6,989 bases of DNA from Pelagibius sp041565695. GTDB taxonomy: Bacteria > Pseudomonadota > Alphaproteobacteria > Kiloniellales > Kiloniellaceae. The notes beneath the pieces were generated by a model. It made no database searches. It had not been told where the DNA came from and worked only from the letters and a program-made list of their open reading frames with translations. Below are positions 1 through 5,660 of the stretch, piece after piece. The stretch spans positions 1-6,989 of the forward strand of contig JBFGUI010000211.1 of NCBI GenBank assembly GCA_041565695.1. The letters are read 5' to 3'. How positions within the stretch are numbered: position 1 is the first letter of the stretch; the number at the start of each line of letters is the position of its first letter. A program made the translations under genes and the position numbers.

Positions 1-150
1 CGTCATAGTTACGCGTCAGCCTCTGCGATGCAACCGGCTGTTCCGCCGCGCCGCTCCGACCAGGCCGTTGGTCGGCTTGCGTTGACCGGGCGATCGCAGT
101 ATGGAGGCGCCGTCCCGTCCGGTTTCCCGCAAGAACGACGCCTGCCGAAA
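1..150. other. Region upstream of the AGE-family gene, with one perfect hairpin
   Basis: No gene could be supported here. The only clear structure is a perfect inverted repeat, CCGACCA at 56-62 and TGGTCGG at 69-75, around a six-base loop. It has no following T tract, so it is not a convincing intrinsic terminator; it could be the end of an upstream transcript or an operator. The reading frame of the downstream epimerase stays open to an ATG at 28, but residues from that start are proline- and arginine-rich and do not resemble the family's N terminus. This stretch is therefore treated as leader. Confidence 0.4.
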
Positions 151-1353
151 ATGTCACAGATCTCCGCTGCCTTTCCCGAAGAACGTCTGCGGCCCTGGCT
201 GTGCGACGTCCTCCTGCCGTTCTGGGCCGAGGCGGGCTTCGACGCAGCGCACGGCGCCTTTATGGAGAAGTTCGAGGCTTCCGGCGCGGCGACGACCGAG
301 GACTACACCCGGGTAAGGGTGCAGGCACGGCAGATCTACGTGTTCTCCCACGCCGCGGTGGCCGGTTACAGCCCGGTCGGGCTGGCGCGGGCGCGGCAGG
401 CTTTCGCTTTCCTGGAAGAGCACGCCTGGGACCAGTCCGAGGGGGGCTGGTACCACCGCCTGCGGCGCAGCGGGCCGGTGCTCGACCCCATGAAGGACAG
501 CTACGACCACGCCTTCATGCTGCTGGCCATGGCCTGGCTCTATCGTGCCGGCGGCGACGCCGCGGTGCTGCGGCGGGCCCGCGAAACCCTCGACTTTTTC
601 GATACCCGACTCGGCCGGACACGCGATGGCGTCTTCGACGGCTACAGCGAGCAGGCGGTGCCGCCTGGCGCTGCATTGCCGCTGCCGCGCCGGCAGAATC
701 CGCACATGCACCTGCTCGAGGCCCTGCTGGCGCTGCATGAGGCATCCGGCGATGCCTACTGGCAGCAGCGCGCCGGTCAGATCTTCGAACTCTTCGAGCG
801 CGCGTTCTTCGACACCGACGAGGGACAGCTGATCGAGTTTTTCGACCAGGACTGGCAGGAGATCCCGCACGAGGGACGGCGCCTGCGCGAGCCGGGGCAT
901 TTCTTCGAGTGGACCTGGCTGCTGCACCACTACGCCCGGCTGTCGGGCGAGAAGGGGGCGGTGGCGGCCATGCGCAGGCTCTACGACTGGGCCTGGCGTC
1001 ACGGCGTCGACCGCAGCGGCGCGGCGCCGGACGTGGTCTTCGAGGAGCTCGACCCCGATGCCCGCGTTCTCGCCGGCGGCCGCAAGCGCCTCTGGCCGCA
1101 GACCGAGGGTATCAAGGCCGGCCTGGCCGTCTACGAACGATTCGGCGACACGGAGGCCCTCGCGGCCGCCCGCCGGCTTCTGGCCGGCCTGTTCCGGGTC
1201 TTCGCCGACCTGGAAAGCCCGTGCTGGCGCGAGCAGGTTGACCGTGAGGGCAAGCTCCTGCGCGAGGGGATGCCGAGCAGTTCGCTCTATCACCTCTTCC
1301 TGGCGGTGGCCGAGGCGATCCGCGTGCTGCCGGGGGCGCGGTCCGGCGGCTAG
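151..1353 (+). CDS. AGE-family sugar epimerase/isomerase (N-acylglucosamine 2-epimerase-like)
   Basis: A cytoplasmic enzyme of the AGE superfamily, (alpha/alpha)6-barrel proteins that epimerise or isomerise sugars such as N-acetylglucosamine, mannose or sulfoquinovose-type aldoses. Numbered from the ATG at 151 (400 residues, the usual family length), family blocks appear in order: RVQARQIYVF at about 56-65, DSYDHAF at 116-122, NPHMHLLEA at 183-191, EPGHFFEW at 247-254 and RLWPQTE at 313-319, then a Tyr-His near the C terminus. His250 (in PGH) and His381 (in LYHLF) sit where the family's catalytic acid/base histidines are expected, so the enzyme looks intact. The start at 151 is chosen because the protein then begins as relatives do (an early Arg-Pro-Trp-Leu, then PFWAEAGFD). 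No good Shine-Dalgarno precedes it, and an upstream in-frame ATG at 28 remains possible. The substrate cannot be told; mannose isomerase-like activity is a reasonable guess. The stop codon abuts the end of the convergent gene. Confidence 0.9.
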   Translation: MSQISAAFPEERLRPWLCDVLLPFWAEAGFDAAHGAFMEKFEASGAATTEDYTRVRVQARQIYVFSHAAVAGYSPVGLARARQAFAFLEEHAWDQSEGGWYHRLRRSGPVLDPMKDSYDHAFMLLAMAWLYRAGGDAAVLRRARETLDFFDTRLGRTRDGVFDGYSEQAVPPGAALPLPRRQNPHMHLLEALLALHEASGDAYWQQRAGQIFELFERAFFDTDEGQLIEFFDQDWQEIPHEGRRLREPGHFFEWTWLLHHYARLSGEKGAVAAMRRLYDWAWRHGVDRSGAAPDVVFEELDPDARVLAGGRKRLWPQTEGIKAGLAVYERFGDTEALAAARRLLAGLFRVFADLESPCWREQVDREGKLLREGMPSSSLYHLFLAVAEAIRVLPGARSGG

Positions 1354-1690
1354 GGCCTTCTCAGGTACTCGTTAAGGACCCCGGTGACCCGGCCGTAGCC
1401 GAAAATCCGCCTGCCTTCCTGGACTGTGAAGGCGAAGCCCTCGTAGAGGCGGCCATTTGCAGGTTCGCCGCTGCAAACAGCATTTGCGATCGTACGATGT
1501 CGCCCGGCCTGACGATTTCGACGTCAGGGAATAAGTGGCGGGCATCGTTCAAGATGCCTGGAAGTCCAAGATCGTGGTTCGGGAAATACCCAGTCCGGCC
1601 AGGGATATTTCTTCCGTCTTCTCCCTCGGTGAGGAAGCAGATCTGCGCTTCGAGGTCGGGGGCGGGGCGCGGCGCGGGCGGAGCAGGCAT
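1350..1690 (-). pseudogene. Stand-alone EF-Tu domain III-like protein, reading frame broken
   Basis: A small protein resembling the C-terminal beta-barrel of translation elongation factor Tu, without the GTPase domain. From ATG 1690 the frame reads MPAPPAPRPAPDLEAQICFL, then GRTGYFPNH and EIVRPGDIVRSQM, which match the EF-Tu pattern of a conserved beta strand, a GYxP loop and a PGD turn. After residue Gln in AANLQ the frame turns into Ser/Ala-rich nonsense and stops at 1361. A neighbouring frame continues the family pattern exactly (GRLYEGFAFTVQEG, then RRIFGYGRVTGVLNEYL) and ends with TAG at 1350-1352. One extra T in the TTT run at 1456-1458 (an A on the coding strand) would join the two halves with correct spacing. 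This is either a one-base sequencing error or a recent frameshift. AAGGAG lies directly against ATG 1690, too close to be ideal, and the frame is open back to a TTG at 1789, so the start is uncertain. Its role is unknown. Confidence 0.7.
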
Positions 1691-1712
1691 CTCCTTATCG
1701 GTCAACCGACTG

Positions 1713-1743
1713 ATTTCTATATATTTATAGCCGAAGTGCAAAG
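1713..1743 (-). promoter_or_regulatory. AT-rich possible promoter of the EF-Tu-like gene
   Basis: Within very GC-rich DNA, 1713-1730 is almost purely A and T. On the - strand it gives a TATAGA at 1716-1721 with TTTGCA at 1737-1742 as a possible -35, but the spacer is only 15 bases. The composition and the place just upstream of ATG 1690 suggest a promoter; the exact hexamers are weak. If it is a promoter, it argues for the ATG at 1690 rather than the TTG at 1789 as the start. Confidence 0.25.
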
Positions 1744-1795
1744 CCCGGAGCCGGGCATCGGGATCCCACTTGAAATGGCCCCCCAGCAACCCAAT

Positions 1796-1826
1796 TTAGA
1801 ATTATTCTAATCGCGAATCGTTCGCA
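1796..1826. promoter_or_regulatory. Tandem Fur-type operator (two 7-1-7 inverted repeats)
   Basis: Box 1 (1796-1810) is TTAGAAT-T-ATTCTAA, a perfect 7-1-7 palindrome. Box 2 (1812-1826) is CGCGAAT-C-GTTCGCA, with inner arms GCGAA/TTCGC perfectly paired. Both carry the GAAT...ATTC (or GTTC) core and the 7-1-7 layout known for Fur-family binding sites, and their centres are 16 bases apart. They lie 47 bases before the DUF2061 start codon and on the upstream side of the divergent EF-Tu-like gene, so either or both could be controlled. I infer iron (or another metal) repression by a Fur-family regulator; binding is not shown by sequence alone. Confidence 0.55.
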
Positions 1827-1858
1827 ATAATGCTATGGGTTATGGACTGGTGCCTAAC

Positions 1859-1864
1859 AAGGAG
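1859..1864 (+). promoter_or_regulatory. Ribosome binding site of the DUF2061 gene
   Basis: AAGGAG lies eight bases before ATG 1873, close to ideal. It fixes this start and rejects the longer overlapping frame from 1830. Confidence 0.8.
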
Positions 1865-1872
1865 TCGAAGCG

Positions 1873-2148
1873 ATGAGGCTGGATCTGCTGAAAACGGTGA
1901 CCTTCGCCGTGCTGCACTTTTCGGTCGGCTTCGGCGTTACCTTCGCCCTAACCGGCTCGGTGGCGATCTCCACCGGCGTCGCCCTGATCGAGCCGGCGGT
2001 CAATACCGTGGTGTTCTTCTTTCACGAGCGTGCCTGGCAGCGCTTCACCAGCCGGAAAGGCGTGGCGGCGCCGCGCTCCGCCTGCCTGGGGCATGCGCCG
2101 GGCGCCTGGGGCCTGCCGCAGGGGGCCTACGCCAAGCCGCCCCGCTGA
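1873..2148 (+). CDS. DUF2061 small inner-membrane protein
   Basis: A 91-residue protein of the uncharacterised DUF2061 family. It has two hydrophobic segments, about residues 8-28 and 31-50, joined by a short turn, so it should span the inner membrane twice. The family hallmark EPAVNTVVFFFHERAW is at residues 40-55, with a conserved Glu, Asn and the His-Glu-Arg-x-Trp ending. The C-terminal tail after about residue 60 is Ala/Gly/Pro-rich and probably disordered. Biochemical function of the family is unknown. The gene stands alone behind the tandem Fur-like boxes at 1796-1826, which suggests metal-responsive expression; that link is inference. It converges on the next gene, leaving only six bases between the two stop codons and no obvious terminator. 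Confidence 0.88.
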   Translation: MRLDLLKTVTFAVLHFSVGFGVTFALTGSVAISTGVALIEPAVNTVVFFFHERAWQRFTSRKGVAAPRSACLGHAPGAWGLPQGAYAKPPR

Positions 2149-2154
2149 TCCACG

Positions 2155-2415
2155 CTAGCGCAGGCTGCCGAGATTGGCGATCAGCGCATTCTGGGTATTC
2201 TCCACCTCACGCGCGATCTTGTGCGCCATGTCCTCGTCCTCGCTGCAGCAAGCGGCGGCGGCATGGCCGTACTTGGCGGCGCATTCGCGCATGGCCTCGA
2301 TGACGAGATCTTCGACGAGCTTGTCGATGGCCTTGCGCTGTCCGGCCGAGAGCTCGCTGCCGGTGATCTCGCCGATCTTATCGACCGCCTCCTCCGCTCT
2401 TTTCTTCAAGTCCAT
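2155..2415 (-). CDS. Small helical protein with a Cys-Cys pair, function unknown
   Basis: An 86-residue charged protein predicted to be nearly all helix, with no signal peptide or membrane segment. It starts MDLKKRAEEAVDKIGEITG and has a Cys at 45, a vicinal Cys-Cys at 56-57 after an Ala run (HAAAACC), an acidic SEDEDMAHKIA stretch and a NLGSLR C terminus. Comparable small proteins with a CC...AHKIA...LIANL pattern occur, to my recollection, in alphaproteobacteria without assigned function; I cannot verify that here. The start is well supported by GGAGG at 2421-2425, five bases before the ATG. It lies 87 bases downstream of the dehydrogenase gene on the same strand, so it may be at the end of that operon or have its own promoter. 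The paired cysteines could bind a metal or form a disulfide; this is speculation. Confidence 0.75.
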   Translation of the reverse strand: MDLKKRAEEAVDKIGEITGSELSAGQRKAIDKLVEDLVIEAMRECAAKYGHAAAACCSEDEDMAHKIAREVENTQNALIANLGSLR

Positions 2416-2420
2416 TGGTG

Positions 2421-2425
2421 CCTCC
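2421..2425 (-). promoter_or_regulatory. Strong ribosome binding site of the 86-residue protein
   Basis: GGAGG on the - strand, five bases before ATG 2415. It is among the best Shine-Dalgarno matches in the window and is good support that this small frame is a real gene. Confidence 0.7.
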
Positions 2426-2502
2426 CGAGGATCTTTGCCGATTTCTTTGTCGCGGGCGCGAGCTTGCCACAGCCGCGCAGGCCTGACGACCCCATGCTGA
2501 AT

Positions 2503-3615
2503 TCAGATGGTCCTCAGCTCCGCGACTCCATGTTGCGCGGCGAGGTCGGCGAAGACCCGCCGGTTGTGGGTGTCGATTGGTATGCCAGATTCGCTGCGCC
2601 GCTTCTCGACGGCCCACTCGCGGTCGCCGGCGGCCATGACGCGCTCGCCCGGCAGGGACTCCTGTCCACGCAGGGCATCCAGATAGGCTCGCATCTGGCC
2701 CTGAAAAGCCGACTCCTCGATAAAGGCCGAGGGCTTCATGGCCAGGAAGAACTGACCGAGGTAGCGCGGCTCAGACCAGCTTGAATTGAACATCTCCGGC
2801 ATCTCGTGATCGAGACTCATGCCACTGAGCACCGCTGAGAGCACCGCGACCATCCCGGCGAGTGCGGCGCCTTTGTAGCCGTAGCCGGCACCGCCAAGCG
2901 GCAGCAGGGATTCGGCAGCATGAGCGTCTCGGGTGACCCGACCGTCCCGGTCGACCACTACGTCGGCGGGCAGTTCTCGATCCAGCGCGCGGTACTGCAG
3001 GATGCGGTTCACCGGAATCGAACTGGTCGCCATGTCGATAAGATAAGGGCGTTCGCCCGCGACCGGCGCGGCAAAGCTGATCGGATTGGTGCCGTGAAAG
3101 CCCTTGCGCCCGCTGTGCGCCAGCACCGCGCTGGTGGCGTTGCAGACGGCCATGCCGATGTAGCCGCTCTCGGCGGCGGCAAGGCTGTAGGCTCCGGCGG
3201 CGGCGAAATGCGAGGAGTTGAAGACGCTGACCGCACTGACTCCCGCGTCCTCAGCCAGCTTCATCGCTTCTTCCATGGCGCGGTAACCGGCGGCGGTGCC
3301 CAGGGCATGGTCGGCATCGAGGCGCCCCACCGCCGCGGCGCGCTTTTCGAATCGCATCTGCGGCGCGCCCTTGACCCGGCCGCCCTGCAGCACCTTCACG
3401 TAGTGCGGCAGCAGGCGCACGCCGTGGCTGTCGACGCCGCGCAGCGAGGCGCCGACCAGGGCCCTGACGGTGGCGCGCACTGAGTGGTCATCGGCACCGG
3501 CGGCCTGCAGCACCTCGGCGACGAAACGCTCCAGCTCGGTCGTGGCGACGCGGGCTTCGCCGGTGTCTGCTTCCTGCGCCCCGCTGTCCTCAACCGACCG
3601 AGGTGCCTCGCTCAC
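2503..3615 (-). CDS. Ldh2-family malate/L-lactate-type dehydrogenase
   Basis: A cytoplasmic NAD(P)-dependent 2-hydroxyacid dehydrogenase of the Ldh2 family (malate/L-lactate, ureidoglycolate, sulfolactate and similar substrates), which has its own fold unrelated to classical lactate dehydrogenase. At 370 residues it is slightly longer than usual because of a 20-25 residue charged N-terminal extension. Family motifs are present: DSHGV at 62-66, SSHFAAAGAYSLAA at 134-147, GTNPISFAAP at 175-184, IDMATSS at 193-199 and GYKGAALAG at 246-254. His64 and Lys248 are in the usual conserved places. The start is GTG (3613-3615), which overlaps the upstream dehydratase stop as GTGA, with GGAG seven bases before it, so the two genes are probably translationally coupled. 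Such a pair suggests that the hydroxy acid is oxidised, or a 2-keto product reduced, in one catabolic route. The precise substrate is not readable. Confidence 0.88.
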   Translation of the reverse strand: MSEAPRSVEDSGAQEADTGEARVATTELERFVAEVLQAAGADDHSVRATVRALVGASLRGVDSHGVRLLPHYVKVLQGGRVKGAPQMRFEKRAAAVGRLDADHALGTAAGYRAMEEAMKLAEDAGVSAVSVFNSSHFAAAGAYSLAAAESGYIGMAVCNATSAVLAHSGRKGFHGTNPISFAAPVAGERPYLIDMATSSIPVNRILQYRALDRELPADVVVDRDGRVTRDAHAAESLLPLGGAGYGYKGAALAGMVAVLSAVLSGMSLDHEMPEMFNSSWSEPRYLGQFFLAMKPSAFIEESAFQGQMRAYLDALRGQESLPGERVMAAGDREWAVEKRRSESGIPIDTHNRRVFADLAAQHGVAELRTI

Positions 3616-5150
3616 ATCACCGCTCCGATCTGCCAGGGAATGAACTCGGCATCACCGAAGCCGAGTGCCTCCGACTTCGAGGGCGTGCCGCTGGCGACCT
3701 CGAGGATCTTGTCGAAGATCTCCCGGCCGACCTCGGCAACCGTCTTGTCGCCGTCGGCGATGCCGCCGCAGTTGATGTCCATGTCCTCGGCCATGCGGTT
3801 GTACATCGGGGTGTTGGTGGCGAGCTTGATGGAGGGCGAGGGCTTAAACCCGAAGACCGAGCCGCGCCCGGTGGTGAAGCAGACGATGTTGGCGCCGGAG
3901 GCGACCTGGCCGGTGACCGAGCAGGGGTCGTAGCCCGGCGAGTCCATGAACACGAAGCCCTTGGCGGTGACCGGCTCGGCGTACTTGTAGACGTCGACGA
4001 GATTGGTCGTGCCGCCCTTGGCCGCGGCGCCGAGGGATTTCTCCAGTATGGTGGTGAGGCCGCCGGCCTTGTTGCCGGGCGAGGGGTTGTTGTTCATCTC
4101 GCCGCCGTTGCGCCGGGTGTAGTCCTCCCACCAGCGGATGCGGGCGATGAGCTTCTCGCCCACCGCGCGGCTGACGGCGCGCCGGGTCAGCAGGTGCTCG
4201 GCGCCGTAGATCTCCGGCGTCTCGCTCAAGATCGCCGTGCCGCCGTTGCGCACCAGCAGATCGGCGGCCGCGCCGAGCGCCGGGTTGGCGGTGATGCCGG
4301 AATAGGCGTCGGAGCCGCCGCACTGCAGGGCGAGGGTCAGCTCGCTCGCCGGCACCGTTTCGCGCCGCGCCGCGTTGGCGGCCGGCAGCATCGCCTTGAT
4401 GCGCTCGATGGCCTCGTCGACCGTGCGCCGCGTGCCGCCGGTTTCCTGGATCGTCAGGGCCTGGAAGGTCTCGCCGTGCTTGAGGCCATAGGCGTCGAGC
4501 AGGAAGGGGATCTGGTTGACCTCGCAACCGAGGCCCACCATCAGCACGCCGGCGAAGTTCGGATGCTGCGCATAGCCCCATAGCGTGCGCTGCAGCGCCT
4601 CGTAGCCGTCGCCGCTGTCGGCCATGCCGCAGCCGGTCGAATGCACGAAGGCGGCGACGCCGTCGACGTTGGGATAGTCGTTGAGGATGCCGGTGCGGTT
4701 GAAGGCTTCGGCGATGTAGCGCGCCACCGTGGCCGAGCAGTTCACCGAGGTCAGGATGCCGATGTAGTTGCGCGTGCCGGCCCGCCCGCCGGCGCGGCGG
4801 TAACCCTGGAAGGTCGCGCGCTCGGCCTCCGGTACCATGTCCGTCGGCCTGGCGCCGGCGCAGAAGGCATAGTCGCGGTCGAATTCGGCCATGGCGCAGT
4901 TGTGCACATGGACGTGGTCGCCGGCCTGGATGGCCCGGCTGGCGAAGCCGATCACCTGGTCGTACTTCACGACCGCCTCGCCCTCGGCGATGGCGCGGGT
5001 GGCGAGCTTGTGTCCGGTCGGAATGCGCTGGGTGGTGGTCACACCCTCGGCGCTGACCTCCGTGCCTTCCAGGATATCAGCGCGGCTCACCACCACGTTG
5101 TCCTTGGGACTGAGGCGGATGGTGAGAGGGGAACGGCCGGAGGCTGTCAT
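3612..5150 (-). CDS. UxaA/GarD-family hydro-lyase (altronate/galactarate dehydratase-like)
   Basis: A 512-residue sugar-acid dehydratase of the altronate/galactarate dehydratase family, metal-dependent enzymes that remove water from aldonic or aldaric acids to give 2-keto-3-deoxy products. An N-terminal SAF domain covers about residues 10-90, with GHKLA at 46-50 and HVHNC at 81-85. The catalytic part begins near 115 and carries SVNCSATVAR (136-144), VHSTGCGM (169-176), GLGCE (206-210), LQCGGSDAYSGITANPALG (275-293), NNNPSPGNKAGGLTTILEKS (353-372) and FTTGRGS (425-431). All expected blocks and conserved His and Cys positions are intact. Length and fused layout match UxaA and GarD rather than the two-subunit sulfolactate sulfo-lyase SuyA/SuyB. 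Start: ATG 5150 with AGGA nine bases before. It follows the 124-residue gene by 30 bases and overlaps the dehydrogenase gene by four. Choosing altronate, galactarate or another acid is not possible from the sequence. Confidence 0.9.
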   Translation of the reverse strand: MTASGRSPLTIRLSPKDNVVVSRADILEGTEVSAEGVTTTQRIPTGHKLATRAIAEGEAVVKYDQVIGFASRAIQAGDHVHVHNCAMAEFDRDYAFCAGARPTDMVPEAERATFQGYRRAGGRAGTRNYIGILTSVNCSATVARYIAEAFNRTGILNDYPNVDGVAAFVHSTGCGMADSGDGYEALQRTLWGYAQHPNFAGVLMVGLGCEVNQIPFLLDAYGLKHGETFQALTIQETGGTRRTVDEAIERIKAMLPAANAARRETVPASELTLALQCGGSDAYSGITANPALGAAADLLVRNGGTAILSETPEIYGAEHLLTRRAVSRAVGEKLIARIRWWEDYTRRNGGEMNNNPSPGNKAGGLTTILEKSLGAAAKGGTTNLVDVYKYAEPVTAKGFVFMDSPGYDPCSVTGQVASGANIVCFTTGRGSVFGFKPSPSIKLATNTPMYNRMAEDMDINCGGIADGDKTVAEVGREIFDKILEVASGTPSKSEALGFGDAEFIPWQIGAVM

Positions 5151-5180
5151 CTTCTGTGGTCCTTGCTCAGGGCGCCCGGC

Positions 5181-5555
5181 TCAGGCCGCCGAGTAGTTGT
5201 GGCAGAGCGCGTCCAGCACGCAGCCGTAGGAGGATTCCAGGCGCAGGAAGGTGAGCTCGCCCTTCTGCACGGCGGCGCGCAGGTCGCGCAGGTAGTCGCG
5301 GCCCTTCTCCGAGACGGCGCTTTCCATGGAGGTGACGCGGGCCAGGTCGCTGAGGTTCGGCGCCTCGATCTTCTGAATGTCGAAGATGATGTTGCCGAGC
5401 AGCAGATTGTTGCAGCGCAGATGCTCGACGCCCTCGAGCGTCAGCGTGCGGGTCTCCTTGTCGATGGTCTCGATGGTCAGCGTGAAGGACTTGTCGCCGG
5501 GCATCTCGATCTTGCGCAGTTCGCCGTCGCTGACTTCCGGCAGGATCACGGTCAT
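5181..5555 (-). CDS. Unrecognised 124-residue protein heading the dehydratase operon
   Basis: I do not recognise this protein. It is 124 residues, soluble-looking, with no signal peptide or membrane segment. Residues 22-62 alternate in a beta pattern (FTLTIETID, TRTLTLEGVEHLRCNN, NIIFDIQKIEA), suggesting a small beta-sheet domain. Residues 80-100 look helical, and the C terminus has SSYGCVLDALCHNYSAA with two of the three cysteines. The start at ATG 5555 has GAGG seven bases upstream. High third-position GC supports this frame over the overlapping 146-residue one, whose Arg/Pro-rich translation is typical of a shadow. It is first in the operon, only 30 bases before the dehydratase start, so a role tied to that enzyme (accessory, binding or regulatory) is plausible but unproven. 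Confidence 0.75.
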   Translation of the reverse strand: MTVILPEVSDGELRKIEMPGDKSFTLTIETIDKETRTLTLEGVEHLRCNNLLLGNIIFDIQKIEAPNLSDLARVTSMESAVSEKGRDYLRDLRAAVQKGELTFLRLESSYGCVLDALCHNYSAA

Positions 5556-5660
5556 GGGCTGGCCTCGCGGTGGGTCTCGCGTGTGTCGGGTGCTTGATCT
5601 GCATCATTAGCCTGTCGGCGGCCGTCTGGCTATGCTGCAGCGATGGCCGGTGAGACTACC
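5556..5660. promoter_or_regulatory. Divergent promoter region between the dehydratase operon and the alcohol dehydrogenase
   Basis: This 105-base gap must hold the promoters for both directions. The only symmetric element is TGAT-CTGC-ATCA at 5595-5606, which could be half of an operator for a sugar-acid regulator but is short. I could not pick a convincing -35/-10 pair on either strand. A shared control region would fit joint regulation of the operon and the dehydrogenase, but no regulator gene is present in the window. Confidence 0.35.
5649..5654 (+). promoter_or_regulatory. Ribosome binding site deciding the alcohol dehydrogenase start
   Basis: GGTGAG lies six bases before ATG 5661, while the ATG at 5643 has no Shine-Dalgarno before it. 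This favours the shorter 328-residue protein beginning MHAMVLRKK, which also matches how related dehydrogenases begin. Confidence 0.6.

Noticed and set aside
82..105. TTGACC at 82-87 with TATGGA at 100-105 as a promoter for the epimerase
   Set aside because: The spacer is only 12 bases, too short for a sigma-70 type promoter.
154..1293. Long 379-codon open frame on the - strand opposite the epimerase
   Set aside because: It mirrors a high-GC real gene codon by codon, its translation has no family motif, and the + strand frame carries all AGE-family blocks.
1535..1810. 91-codon + strand frame opposite the EF-Tu-like gene
   Set aside because: It runs across the AT-rich promoter zone and is antisense to recognisable EF-Tu-like sequence.
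1830..2303. 157-codon + strand frame overlapping the DUF2061 gene
   Set aside because: Its ATG has no ribosome binding site and the translation is Arg-rich. The alternative frame from 1873 has an ideal AAGGAG and the DUF2061 hallmark.
2497..2506. Perfect 10-base palindrome CTGAATTCAG over the dehydrogenase stop codon
   Set aside because: It is short, has no extended arms or T tract, and is partly coding; chance is the simplest explanation.
2221..2784. 187-codon + strand frame crossing the 86-residue gene, the gap and the dehydrogenase end
   Set aside because: It spans three unrelated stretches antisense to supported genes and shows no family motif.
3603..4583. Long + strand open frames (here and at 4641-5597) opposite the dehydratase
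   Set aside because: Both are antisense to a fully conserved enzyme, with low-complexity Gly/Ala/Arg/Val translations and no motifs.
3612..5150. Assignment of the lyase as sulfolactate sulfo-lyase because an Ldh2-type dehydrogenase is next to it
   Set aside because: Sulfolactate sulfo-lyase is made of separate SuyA and SuyB chains; this protein is a single 512-residue fusion like UxaA and GarD.
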